In this document: piece after piece, positions 1 to 10,279 of the stretch
Layout: each line of letters opens with the position of its first letter
Numbering within the stretch: position 1 is the stretch's first letter
DNA from: Symsagittifera roscoffensis
Taxonomy: Eukaryota > Xenacoelomorpha > Acoela > Convolutidae
Direction of reading: 5' to 3'
Length of the DNA stretch: 64,000 bases
Assembly: GCF_963678635.1 (NCBI RefSeq)
Contig: NC_087067.1
Span: 13,370,844-13,434,843 of the forward strand
Program-made: the position numbers and the translations under genes
The notes under the pieces: model-generated
Told to the model about the DNA's origin: nothing
The model's input: only the letters and a program-made list of their open reading frames with translations
Databases searched by the model: none

Positions 1-648
1 CAGTCGATTGTGGTTGTCCTTTAGACCTTTTCTGCTACTCCTTGCACTGCTTGCCGGATCAGTCTTCCGCTCTCTTCCCAAGACCCTTCCGAATTGAGCG
101 CAAGTTAGCAATAACGTGCTTAAATACTCAAACAACACTATAGTACAAGCACCAGAAACGGGCCAAAATTTCGATCGTAACAATCGTGTTTGAGATAAAT
201 GCCTTTAACAACAATATATCTAACAACAACAAACGGGATGGTCGGATCACATCTCGTCTGGGGGGATGATTTCTACTGATTTTTTTTAAATTTTTTTTTT
301 GCTGTTTTTTTCGGTTATTTTTTATGTTTTTTTTTGTTTTTTCTTAGGTATTATACTACTTTTTGTTTGTTTTCTTGTATATCTTTGAGTGATTTTGGTC
401 ATATACCACTCAGGGAACGACGGGACCGCGAATTCGCCCACCCTTCCTGATACGTGAATTTTCGGTCTTAACCAGGTTAAAAAGATAAATTCGGGAATCT
501 GGAAGGCTTCCGCATTCCAAACTACTCTTCCGCCCCTGTATTAAGGGCCTTGATTGGAGCATTCGCTAGGCGCGGAGTGCTCGTTAACAGTTCTACCGGT
601 TATGATGCTATAAAAGAATAAAACCCAGGAGCGCCACAAAAACATCTA
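1..648 (-). mobile_element. Inverted 5' leader of a third giant-element copy (partial)
   Basis: Read on the minus strand, this stretch matches the internal leader that follows the 5' LTR of element 1 (3169-3810). Shared blocks include the TGGCGCTCCTGGGT box (here 623-636), the long A-rich stretch (here T-rich, 275-380), and the segment around AGACTGATCCGGCAAGCAG. The rest of this copy would lie left of the window. Divergence from element 1 is clearly higher than between the LTRs of element 1, so it is an older insertion. No open reading frame is supported here. Confidence 0.7.
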
Positions 649-1240
649 TGTAACATTCGCCCGGAAGTATATAGCGACGGAAAATGTAGCTAGGTTGTAA
701 AACGAATGGCTAGTGTCTAAACACAGCTCTACATGCTTTTAGCCGTCTCTGCCAAAGCCAATTCTTTGTGTGGTCCTTTTAACATCGGGTCGACAAAAAC
801 GTTACTGTTTCCGGCTTCGGCCAGAACGCTCAGAGTAACTTAATTACATGCGAAAATAGTGAGCTCATGGCTGGTTCTCAGTATCCCCAGACCACGAGGT
901 CACTTCTAAAAACAGGGTTACTACTTATTTATTATAATACTATTGTATTTGTTCAGAAGATAACAATCATCATTCCCATCGGAGATGGACCAATTCTTTC
1001 CCTCAACTCCTAGCTTCTCATACTCAGAAAATGAATTTGGTATTAATTAAATTCAACTCAGGACATTCCGGAAAGCTAAAATTTAATAAAAACAGAGTTT
1101 GAGTTCTCTTCCCGAGACCCTTACGGATTCTGGAATCCGGATGAAAAGCTGTCTTATCTCTTTTCGGAAGGCTGGTCACGTCGTCCCAACAAACTTCCCG
1201 GTTCTCGGAAGTTGCTTTGTAACGATTGTAGCTCTTTTTT
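649..1240 (-). repeat. Truncated inverted LTR of the third copy
   Basis: On the minus strand this ends with the LTR terminus CGAATGTTACA (649-659 on plus reads TGTAACATTCG), immediately followed by the leader at 648-1. It aligns with the 3' two thirds of the element 1 LTR (about 2560-3168), including the block around GAAGCTAGGAGTTG and the ACCTCGTGGTCTGGGGATAC block. The alignment fades near 1240 and about 300 bp of the LTR start are missing. Together with 2243-3168 it forms a long imperfect inverted repeat. Confidence 0.65.
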
Positions 1241-1339
1241 TGTTCCGGGATAGCATTTTTCTTTGTTCCCGGACAAAATTTTATTGCTGAAAATGTTAAA
1301 ATTTTTTAGGTATAAATAACTGAAAACTGATAGAACTAA

Positions 1340-2130
1340 CCGAAAGAAAACAAACCTCATTAACTCCTTAGATAGAACAGATAAAGACGCAATCAGTCTG
1401 ACCTCTGAAAAGGGAGCCTCTAACTGGCTCAACGCTTTACCATTGAACAAATATAAGTTCAACCTGAATAAATCAGAATTCAAAGATGCTATTTACCTAA
1501 GATACGGATGGGAACCGACCAAAACCCCACTCACATGTGCATGTGGTGCTCATTTTAACTTGACACATGCGCTACACTGTGCAGAGGGCGCTTACACGCA
1601 TAAGACATAATGAAATTAGAGACACATTCGGCAAACTCATGAACGAGGCTAGCCATGACGTCGAGATTGAGCCGAAACTTCAGCCGTTGCAACGCGAAAG
1701 CTTAATCAACAATTCAACTACAACTGAAGATGAGGCACGACTTGACATTAAGGCGAACAGACTCTGGGACTTACGACTTAGCCGGTCGTTCTTTGATGTG
1801 AAAATTTTTAAACTCCATGCCAAACAATCGCGAAAACTGCATAAAGACGCATATAAATAGCACGAAACGCTGAAGAACTCCAAATATCAGCAAAGAATCA
1901 TAAACGTAGAGCAGAGTTGATTCTACCCGTTGATTATCGGATGCAACGGTGGCGCTGCTCCAACAGCCACGCGGATGATGCAACGATTAGCCGAAAAACT
2001 AAGTGAAAGAAAAAAAGCAAGAAAGCTATCCAGAATCGATAAATTACATAAGGACTAAAATAAGCTTCGTGCTCCTGAGGAGCTCTACACTATGTATAAA
2101 TGGGCGCAGATCGCGGCGCAAAGTTCAAGT
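1340..2130 (+). pseudogene. Decayed C-terminal fragment of a retroelement with restriction-like endonuclease motifs
   Basis: The frame from about 1340 encodes a KGASNWLNALPL-type segment, then C-x-C-x7-H-x4-C (CACGAHFNLTHALHC, about 1531-1575). After a one-base frameshift near 1600 come RHNEIRD, VEIEPKLQPL and RLDI...FFDVKIF. The order Cys/His knuckle, RHN, then spaced acidic residues resembles the restriction-like endonuclease end of R2-type and related non-LTR elements; I infer the class from these motifs and cannot name the family. Stops at 1858, about 1917 and 2056 and the frameshift show it is dead. It is cut off by the 5' LTR of element 1 at 2243. The reverse transcriptase part is not in the window. 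Confidence 0.55.
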
Positions 2131-2242
2131 TATCGACAACTCCATAAGCGCTATTGTAGAGGAAGGACGGCTAATATAAATTAAAATTACGACGATGCAT
2201 TTAATGCTGATTTATGACTTCATTGATAAATTGATACAGCTT

Positions 2243-3168
2243 TGTGACATTCGATCAGAATGGAAAAAATGCAATCTCTGCAGATTTCGAATTTTTAGCA
2301 GTGAACCTTCCGAGTTAGTGATTTTGAAGGATTAACGACGTTATTCGGATGATTAGTAGAACGGTGAAGGTCAAGATATTCTAGTATTTTGAAATTTTAA
2401 ATTTTCGAAGTGATGACGTAACATTTCTGAGAAATGTCAGAAACGGCCATTTTGGCAGAAAAGCTGAAAAGCAACAGAACAACATTAGTAGCGATTGCGA
2501 GAAGAACGGAAGTTGTGATTAAGAAACGACAACGAATCACGGAGTTAACTGGGAACGCTCCGAGTTGCAACTATTCTGTCGCTACAATAGTTGCAAGGCC
2601 GTTGCGAACAACGGTGAAGGGTGGAAGACAGCCTTCCGGGTTACGGAGGAATCAAGTTTAACGTGCTTGATTCAGTGGATTCAAGAATCCGGAAGGGTTT
2701 CGGGACTGAGACTTTTACCATTTTATATAAACTTTTAGCTTCCTGTCATGTCTTGAATTGAATTTAATTAACAACTGGATTCATTTTGATAAGGATGAGA
2801 AGCTAGGAGTTGGGGGAAAGGGTTGATCCATCTTCGATGGAGATGATGATTTTTATCTACTGAACAAAAACAATAGTAATATAATAAATAGTATTAGCCC
2901 TGTTTTTAGGAGTGACCTCGTGGTCTGGGGATACTAAGACCCAGCCATGAGCTCACTATTTCTGCATGTAATTAAGTTAAATTGAGTGTTTTGACCGAAG
3001 CCGAAAGCAGTAACGTTTTTTGTCGACCCGATGTTAGAAAAGACCACCGAAAGTACTGGCTTGGTAGAGACGGTGAAAAGCACAAAAAGCTCTGTTTAGA
3101 CGTTAGCCAGTCGTCTTAGGACTTAGTTTTATTTTCCGTCGATATGTATCTTCCGGGCGAATGTTACA
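2243..3168 (+). repeat. 5' LTR of element 1
   Basis: 926 bp, TG...CA ends, 98% identical to 19757-20682. A TATATAA box lies at 2724-2730 and an AATAAA signal at 2883-2888, which gives a plausible U3-R-U5 order with transcription starting about 2755. The 75-codon ORF at 2434-2661 is repeated in the 3' LTR simply because the LTRs are duplicates; I see no support for it as a gene. Confidence 0.9.
2724..2730 (+). promoter_or_regulatory. TATA box in the 5' LTR of element 1
   Basis: TATATAA within CCATTTTATATAAAC, unchanged at 20238-20244 in the 3' LTR, about 160 bp before the AATAAA signal (2883-2888). The spacing fits an LTR promoter. Confidence 0.55.
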
Positions 3169-3180
3169 TACATGTTTTTA

Positions 3181-3195
3181 TGGCGCTCCTGGGTG
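3181..3195 (+). promoter_or_regulatory. Candidate primer binding site of element 1
   Basis: TGGCGCTCCTGGGTG starts with TGG, as tRNA-primed binding sites do. It is conserved in element 2 (21807-21821) and, one base different, in the inverted copy (minus strand of 622-636). It lies 12 nt after the LTR, further than usual. I could not assign a tRNA. Confidence 0.45.
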
Positions 3196-3705
3196 TTATT
3201 CTTTTTTAACATCATGACCGGCAGAACCGTTAACGAGCACTCCGCGCCGAGCGGATGCTCACATTAACGCCCTTAATAGGCCTATACCGCCGGGGCGGAA
3301 GGGTAGTTCGGAAGGGTAGTTAAGACCGAAAATTCACGAACCAGTAAGGGTGGGGGGATTCGCGGTCCCGTCATTTCCTGAATGGTCCGTGACCAAAAAC
3401 ACTTAAAGATATATATAAAACCAAACAAAAAGTAGTATAGAACCCAAGAAAAACAAAAAACGTAAAAAAATAACCAAAAAAACCAAAAACAGTAAAAAAA
3501 AAAGTAAAAAATCAGTAGAAATCATCCCCCCAGACAAGATGTGATCCGACCCTCCCGTTTGTTGTTGATAGATATATTGTTATTACAGGCATTTATATCA
3601 GTCAGGATCGTTACTATCAATTTTGTAGCCCGTTTGTGAGGCTTGTACTGTAGGGTTATTTGAGCATTTAAGCACGTTAATGATAAATTGCGCTCAATCC
3701 GGAAG

Positions 3706-5960
3706 GGTCAGCTGATTTGCGCTCAATTAGGAAGGGTCTTGGGAGAAGACTGATCCGGCAAGCAGTACAAGGAGCAACAACAAGGCGCTCAACCACAACA
3801 ACAATCGACTGTTGGGTATCGTTAACAAGTTTTGTATCCCTTTTGGTACAAAAATTAGGATAGTAATCTGTGGGGGGCTCGACAGTGCTGCACAGTAGTG
3901 ACCCTTCACCGAACTGCGAATATCCGAGTTAAGCGATTTTGAACGAACTCGAAGGGGTATGATATTACTAGTATTACTAATTATACAGCCTATATTAATA
4001 CTCCCTTCGATTTTGAACGAACTCGAAGGGGTATGATATTACTAGTATTACTAATTATACAGCCTATAGTAATACTCCTATACCGTTTTCAGAGAAAAAC
4101 ACAGTGAGCAGACCGGTTTTTAGGGTTAAAATAGTGATACTTTGATCCCCCACAAATCTCGATTTTTGAGATACCGATATTTTTTGAAACTGAAAAAAGC
4201 GCTACATTAGTGAGTTACATCGTAACTGCACTAGTATAATAAGAGGACCAGGTAATATTAGTTCGGACGTGGTTTGAACTAATTGGGAACCGAAAACCAA
4301 ATTTTCTTGATTTTTGAAAAAACTAAACGCTACAAAATAATATAGTTTTTTGAATTTTTTGCATCGGGACAATGTAAATTGTTGTTCGGACAATGTCACT
4401 AGTGAATTGACAGGTTTTTAAAACCCGTTAACCAGTAACCTTCCCGGACCCAGTGAAATTGAACTGAACATGTTTGATTCGGTGGATTCGTCAATACGGA
4501 GGGGTCCGAATAGCATAGTTTTTGGCAAATTTTTTCAGCTGGAACGTTTTAGGCCGGGATTTATGCAATAAACCAGAAAAATATAGGCTTTTTGAGCTCG
4601 GATCAATAATTTTTAAGTCAATAAGACAAGAATTGCGAAAAAAGTTAACCTATAAGTTGAAAATTTTTTAACCTTAGAAGGAAGGCGTTTTGGTTAATAA
4701 CTTTGAAACTACTAAACAAATCTAGTTGATCTTGGTACGATTAGATCAGACATTTAGTGGGCTTACTCATAAGGTCTTCAATTATTGGAAAAAATCAGCA
4801 CAGAAAATTTTAAAGATTAATTTTAGCAAAATTACCAATTTCTGAAGGTAAAAGAATACGTTTTGTAAAGGGTCAGCTGATTTGCGCTCAATTCGGAAGG
4901 GTCTTGGGAGAAGACTGATCCGGCAAGCAGTACAAGGAGCAAGAAGAAGGCGCTCAACCACAACAAAACAATCGACTGTTGGGTATCGTTAACAAGTTTT
5001 GTATCCCTTTTGGTACAAAAATTAGGATAGTAATCTGTGGGGGGCTCGACAGTGCTGCAGAGTAGTGACCCTTCACCGAACTGCGAATATCCGAGTTAAG
5101 CACCTTAATTCGGATATTAAACAAACCCGGAGGGGTATATTATTACTAATTTTATTACTAATATAGCCTATATTAATACTCTTATACCGTTTTTCAGTGA
5201 AAAACACAGAAAGCAGACCGGTTTTTAGGGTCAAAATAGCGATATTTTGATCCCCCCACAAGTCGCGATTTTTGAGATATCGATATTTTTTGAAACGGAA
5301 AAAAGCGCTAAAGTAGTGTGTTACATCGTGACTGCACTACCATAATAGACAGAACCGGTTAAGTTTAGTTCGAAAGTGGTTGGAACTATTTTGGTACCGA
5401 ATTTTGAGAAAACGAAACATAATAAATTCAGAAACTTTTTTTGGAATTTTTGAGTTAGAACAGTAAAAATAGTTGTTCGGACAACGTCCACTAGTGAATC
5501 TACAAGTTTTAAAACCCGCTACCCGAAAGCCTTCAGGGTTACAGAGAAATCGAACTTAACGTGTTTGATTTGGTGGATTCATCCATCCGGAGGGGTACAG
5601 GTAGCATAGTTTTTCGCAAATTTTTTCAACTTAAGCGTTTTAGATCGGGTTTTTTGAATTGAACTAGAAGAGTATAGGCCTTTTGAGCTCGGATCAAAAA
5701 TTTTTAGGTCGAAAGGACCAGATTTGCGGAAAAAGTCAGGCGGAACCTATAAGAGAGAAATTTCTTGACTTTAGAAAAAAGACGTTTTGGTTAATAACTT
5801 TTGAACTACTGGGCATATCCAGTTGATCTTGGTACCAATAGATCAGAAATTAGCTAGTCTTACTGATAGGGACAAAAGTTTTTTGGAAAAGTAAGCGTAA
5901 AAATTTTTTTTGAGACTGTTTTTAGCAAATTCCTCAATTTGGAAGGGTACACCCTTCACG
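3706..5960 (+). repeat. Tandem duplication in the leader, two units of about 1.16 kb
   Basis: Unit 1 (3706-4869) and unit 2 (4870 to about 5960) share the AGACTGATCCGGCAAGCAG block, the GGGTATCGTTAACAAG block and the TTTGAGATA-CGATATTTTTTG block, with moderate divergence in between. Both units end in T-rich, GGAAGGGT-containing sequence. Confidence 0.7.
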
Positions 5961-6179
5961 TTTTATAATTTTCTTTTAGGAAAGCCGTTATACCCCTACC
6001 AAAAGGTAATAGCGGTTAAATAAAGTAATTTTAGGCTGTTCTAGACGAAAAGGGAAGGCTAAAGGCACAGCAAAACCTTAATCGGGCCGAAGTTAGGCGA
6101 GCGATAAGACCCTTCACCGTTAGTGTGAATTGTCAAATAAGAGGCTTAATTGAAAAAGCAAGATTGCCTAGGAGAACGT

Positions 6180-6440
6180 ATCCGGAGGGGTATAGGTTGA
6201 AAGAGGAAAATCTCCGAAAAGTTACTTTTACAAAAACGGAGGGCTCCCAATCCGGAGGGGTCAAAAGATTTTTTTTCAAATTAGGAGGGGTCCGAATCCG
6301 GAGGGGTCTTATAGTTGCTAATTCGGAGGGGTCCAAATCCGGATGGGTCTTATATTAACTAACTCAGAGGGGTCCAAATCCGGAGGGGTCTAGATTTTGT
6401 TAGTCCGGAAGGGTCCTATTTGTGCCAATCCGGAGGGGTA
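6180..6440 (+). repeat. Cluster of TCCGGAGGGGT motifs
   Basis: About ten copies of (A/T)(T/A)CCGGAGGGGTC or close variants, for example at 6180, 6250, 6297, 6376, 6401 and 6428, spaced irregularly. Similar GGAAGGGT motifs occur through the leader and LTR. Confidence 0.65.
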
Positions 6441-7223
6441 TTATTTCATTAAAGGACTTAGGTAGACGGAAGAAAGACTAAAGTGAGAGGTATTAGGTTA
6501 TTAGCAGGCAGGCTAGGAATCAGTGACTGCACTGGTAACTTGCCTTTCAATAAGAACCAGACCAAAACAAAACAGGTCCGAACTCGGATATTCGCGACAC
6601 TAAGTCTAAACTAAAAAGAGCGTGATTCATTGGTGTGGATTAGAACGTAATACGTTTTTGTGAAAAGTGACTGCCCTGAGGATTTTAGTAGGTCTAGCTC
6701 GGGCAGTCCGAAGGCAGATAGGTAACACAGTACTCGGTGGGTGCAATAGACGCCCACTTGAGAAAATTATTACCTTCAAAGTTTTGTCTGTTTGGTGCAG
6801 CACCGAGCTGGGAAAGCTTTTTCTTTAAAAGACAAGTTCGACTATTGTACTGCGACCGACTAAAAGTACATTACACATACGTTTTTTCATAGAGGTATTC
6901 AGATTCTGTCATTATATATATATATTTTTTGTTCTTGATTTTAAATCTACATAAACTGTAGTTGATTGGGTAGTGAGTACACTATCTTTTAAATTGACTG
7001 ATAACATCAAATTGTGCCAGTTTTCAAATCTTACGACCGATGATCGGTTAGTGTGAATAAATTTTATACAAACTGTACTCTGAGAACATACATGGATTCG
7101 TGGTCACTATTTAATAGAATCTTGTGAAATTTATTGTGTTGTGTCATTTTTATTGGTAATAAAACTATAAGGTCACTAGCAATCGAATTAAGTGAATAGG
7201 CATTAAGAAGTGACAGATAGAGA

Positions 7224-8249
7224 ATGAGTCTAGACAAGTCAAGGATACCTAAACGAGGTAACAGCTCTAGGAAATTCATACCTGAGAAGCAAAGAAAAAC
7301 GATGACCGATCCTTTTGTGGATTGGATCAAACGAGCCCGGACCGACAAAGGGGACACGGTTTCAGGCAAAATGGTTGAAACAAGGAGTCAGAAGACCTCA
7401 GAAGAGCGAAAAGAACTGTTAGAAGTGGAGATCAATACGGACCATGCCATGAACGACGACCAGGAAGTACATGGACTGGAAGGGAGAGGCAGAAGGCTGG
7501 CGAGTGAATCTACTCCGGTAGAACAAGGCCATGATTTTGCCACTTCCACCGGGACATTGGATCGAGAGGAGATGTCGGAACAGTCTGACATCTCAACTGA
7601 AATAGCGGCAACTAGAAGATCTCCGTCAGACAACACTATGATGGCAGGCGGAACTGAGAAACGAACAACGTCATCATCGTTCTCAGAAAGAATGAGGAAC
7701 ACCTTAGGAAACATCTTTCCATTCACCATGGGAGGGGGCAGCAAGCGAAAGAAAACCGTCACCTTTGTGGACCAGGATAAGGAAGGTGAAAAGGTAGAAC
7801 AAAACCTGCTGCAAGACTATTTGTCCGGGGAGACGAATGATGAGAAAAACCAGCGATCACAAGATCAAAACCCGGGAATAGAAAGTTTGTCCGGGGAGTC
7901 TGAGATAGACGAGAAAATTCCTGATGAGAAACAGGACCTAGAGAACAAGGTTTTGTCCGGGGAGTTCAGATGGATGCGAAGAAGGCACAGACATGATCTG
8001 GAGGAGCGTACAGTCTCCAGCACAACCTCTTCGACGGATGACGATTCCCGAAACTCAGGAATGGACACCTATTCAGACAGGAACTTGAACTCGGGATCAG
8101 AACTGTCAGAACTAGCGATACACACACTACTAGTGGAAACTCGGGCAAGGGACCTGGACAGAGAGGGTACCAGGATCCTGACAGCGATCGCTACCTTATA
8201 CCAAGCGAAAGTGTCTTTGACAACGCAGCGGATGACTTCGAGACAATAG
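7224..8249 (+). CDS. Gag N-terminal remnant fused to the pre-integrase linker (element 1)
   Basis: 341 codons from ATG at 7224. The first 170 or so residues resemble the N-terminus of element 2 gag (SRIPKRG then MVETRSQ, versus SRVPVLE then MVSTRSG), followed by a serine-rich stretch. At KKTVTF (about 7760) it joins sequence matching the linker that precedes integrase in element 2 (KKKVTF at 29970), so about 5.2 kb including zinc knuckles, protease, RT and RNase H are deleted. It contains three LSGE tetrapeptides encoded by TTGTCCGGGGAG-type DNA (7821, 7887, 7953). The last 30 or so codons are out of the ancestral frame. It probably makes a truncated Gag-like protein, if anything. Confidence 0.6.
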   Translation: MSLDKSRIPKRGNSSRKFIPEKQRKTMTDPFVDWIKRARTDKGDTVSGKMVETRSQKTSEERKELLEVEINTDHAMNDDQEVHGLEGRGRRLASESTPVEQGHDFATSTGTLDREEMSEQSDISTEIAATRRSPSDNTMMAGGTEKRTTSSSFSERMRNTLGNIFPFTMGGGSKRKKTVTFVDQDKEGEKVEQNLLQDYLSGETNDEKNQRSQDQNPGIESLSGESEIDEKIPDEKQDLENKVLSGEFRWMRRRHRHDLEERTVSSTTSSTDDDSRNSGMDTYSDRNLNSGSELSELAIHTLLVETRARDLDREGTRILTAIATLYQAKVSLTTQRMTSRQ

Positions 8250-8275
8250 CGGTATCGAAGCGTTCGATAAGTCTG

Positions 8276-8743
8276 TTGCCGCAGAAAGAGGTAGTCAGGA
8301 CTGATCTTCAGCCGTTTAAACAAGAAACACAGCCATTGGCGAAGATTTGGTGCGTTAAGATGGAAGAAGACACACACCAGCCCAACGAGCTGAATAGTCA
8401 GATGAGGGTCATGAAGACGTACTTGAAGGCAAGATACATACTCTCGGATCTTCTAAGGGCGCAGAGGAATTATCGCATGACAAGCAACCTGAAAAGGTGG
8501 ATCGAGAATGGTTCTCCGGATAAAGGAGATCTCGAGGAAGATAGTTATCGCATCCCGAGACAGTACTTCATGCAGAAGGAAGGGAGGCTATGTTTGAACA
8601 AGGACGGGATTGTGGCTTGCAAAAGAAGGGAGGAAGACAGAGTCCGTTACAAGTATAACGCGATAATATTACCACAACTCTATCAGACAGAGCTATTATT
8701 CAGGTCACATGATCAGATGGACCATCAGGGGATACACCGCTGA
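8276..8743 (+). pseudogene. Integrase N-terminal stub (element 1)
   Basis: 155 codons aligning with the integrase N-terminal region of element 2 (30350-30735): LNSQM...LKARY.LSDLLRAQ, then GIVACKR, then IILPQLYQTE.LFRSHDQM. It stops just after the first histidine pair of the HHCC zinc finger (HDQMDH). The Cys pair and the whole catalytic core are missing: a second deletion joins this to the segment before the macro domain (8786 onward, EEDWQDPEQ). It is non-functional as an integrase. Confidence 0.65.
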
Positions 8744-8776
8744 ACCTGGATCCAAACGAGGAGATCGAAGCGGACG

Positions 8777-9879
8777 ATGAAACCTCGCCCTACGCAGAGG
8801 AAGATTGGCAGGATCCCGAACAGACAGAAGTTCCCAAGAACTAGGAACCGGATCTTCCGTTCACGATACAGAATGGATAGGATAGATCTGAAGAAGATAG
8901 TGGAGGAAGTAGTGGGTCTAGAGGAAATAACTGTGTCACAAGACATTGACATAGTCGATGATCACGACGATGAGTGGGTTGACGACTGGTCAAACCCCGA
9001 GGTAGAATTCGACGACGAGCAACAGCAGTCATATGAACAAGACTTGACGAACCTGCGTGTCTTAGAGTGGCTGAATGAAACGACCTCGGATCCTGAGGAG
9101 ACCATCGTCACAATTCAAGACGTAGATCGTGAAAGCATGAAATACATCAAGACCGAACGAGATGATCCTTCCTGGGCTTCCCTGGAAGGACAACTACTCA
9201 TTCCAGCTTCTAACCTTGACTTGATACCCGGTATGCGATCGACGGGGACGCCGATGGATATTTTTGTCCGGAGAGTGGTGGTAGGACTTACCCACACTGA
9301 AAACTTGATAATAAAAAAATTAAGAGTAGCAAGAGAAACAGGAGACTTAGAAGCAGAAACAGGCGAAGAACCTAAGAAACCTGACATAGGCAAGGTAGTT
9401 GAGTCATATTTTAACTTACCAAATGAATATTCAAGTAACATAATACTAACAGACAGTGATTTCATACTCACAAATAGAACATGTGCGATAGCAATCACAG
9501 CAGACATGAGTTTTAGTTAGCGGCAGACTTTAGGAGGGAATACAAAAACGTGGAATTCCTTTGGAAGCAAAGACCAGGGATAGGGGGCGTAGCGGCCTTA
9601 CCTCCGGCGGCGTCGCAGATACCGGGAAAATACCTATGCTTCTTGGTAACGAGAGCGACGGAGAAGCAGCACGTGGACCCAGAGAACCTAGTCTTGTCCT
9701 TGACGAGGCTGAGGGACTTCCTCGTGGAAATGGACGTGAAGGAGCTCTCGCTTCCAGTATACGATCCAAACAGAGGAAGACTGCATCCTCGGGAATTGTA
9801 CGCGCTTGTACACGTGATATTCTCTGATACGAACATACAAGTATATCTACATAAGAAATATTACTTAAGTATAGGCTGA
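8777..9879 (+). pseudogene. Post-integrase tail with frameshifted macro-like domain (element 1)
   Basis: The open frame 8777-9520 covers an acidic tail and the first strands of the macro-like domain (ending at ADMSFS). A frameshift at about 9514-9517 moves the rest into the frame seen at 9550-9879 (PGKYLCFLVTR, then LRDFL, then PVYDPNRGRL). It parallels the intact element 2 domain (about 32575-33027). The segment around TTGTCCGGAGAGT (9264-9276) is unusually conserved at nucleotide level. The coding sequence is broken only by this one shift within the domain, so loss may be recent or an assembly error. Confidence 0.6.
9264..9294 (+). promoter_or_regulatory. PPT-like conserved block inside pol (element 1)
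   Basis: TTGTCCGGAGAGT is followed by a GGTAGGACTTACCCACAC box; the matching stretch in element 2 is 32411-32441. Eleven consecutive codons keep the same third base while neighbouring codons differ, pointing to a nucleotide-level signal (see findings). Confidence 0.45.
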
Positions 9880-10279
9880 GTGACGTGCGAGAGGGTGTTA
9901 GGCCAAAGACTGAGTTGTATGTAATATGTGTTATGTTATGTTATGTTATGTTATGTGTTAGGTGATTATGATCATGGGTAAGTAGGGGTTACTGACCATG
10001 AACAACTGAATGACGATCTTAGGAATAGATCCAAAGTTTGGACTGTCCAATCTTAAGTCGAATTCCAAAATTTTAGAGACCGATTGATTTTAATAAATTT
10101 TAGGATAAATATCTTTTTATCTGGACTGTTTTTAAGCAAATTTTAACGATATATGTTGAGGTGAGACTAACAAGTGTGATATTTGTGACTTCTTTTCTAG
10201 ATCCTGATTGATCATTTAATTACTCACTTGAGTCAAAACCTTGGAATCGAATCGAATCATATCAAATCTGAAGAACAGT
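9880..10279 (+). other. Region between pol and ORF2 of element 1, with splice-acceptor-like site
   Basis: Non-coding. It contains a short (TTATG)n microsatellite (about 9929-9955) and, at 10160-10200, a branch-like GACTAAC followed 28 nt later by TTCTTTTCTAG. The first in-frame ATG of ORF2 is at 10280. Confidence 0.6.
10187..10200 (+). promoter_or_regulatory. Candidate 3' splice site for the ORF2 mRNA (element 1)
   Basis: A pyrimidine run ends in TTCTTTTCTAG at 10200, with CTAAC as possible branch point at 10167-10171. The exon would start ATCCTGATTGAT. Element 2 has TTCTGTTTTCAG followed by ATCAAGTTTGAT at the same place (33301-33312). A spliced mRNA for the distal ORF would resemble retroviral env expression; no donor is established. 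Confidence 0.5.

Larger units (their letters stand above)
3169..7223 (+). other. Long leader of element 1 (no gene seen)
   Basis: 4,055 bp between LTR and gag without a supportable coding region. It holds, in order: a conserved TGGCGCTCCTGGGTG box (3181-3195); an A-rich tract (3415-3520); a tandem duplication of about 1.16 kb (units 3706-4869 and 4870 to about 5960) starting at AGGGTCAGCTGATTTGCGCT; an extra 73-bp direct repeat inside unit 1 (about 3938-4083); and a cluster of TCCGGAGGGGT-like motifs (6180-6440). Length and repeats suggest a structured RNA leader; function is inferred only. Confidence 0.7.

Noticed and set aside
2434-2661. 75-codon ORF, repeated at 19948-20175
   Set aside because: It lies in the LTR and is duplicated because the LTRs are; no counterpart in the element 2 LTR and no domain.
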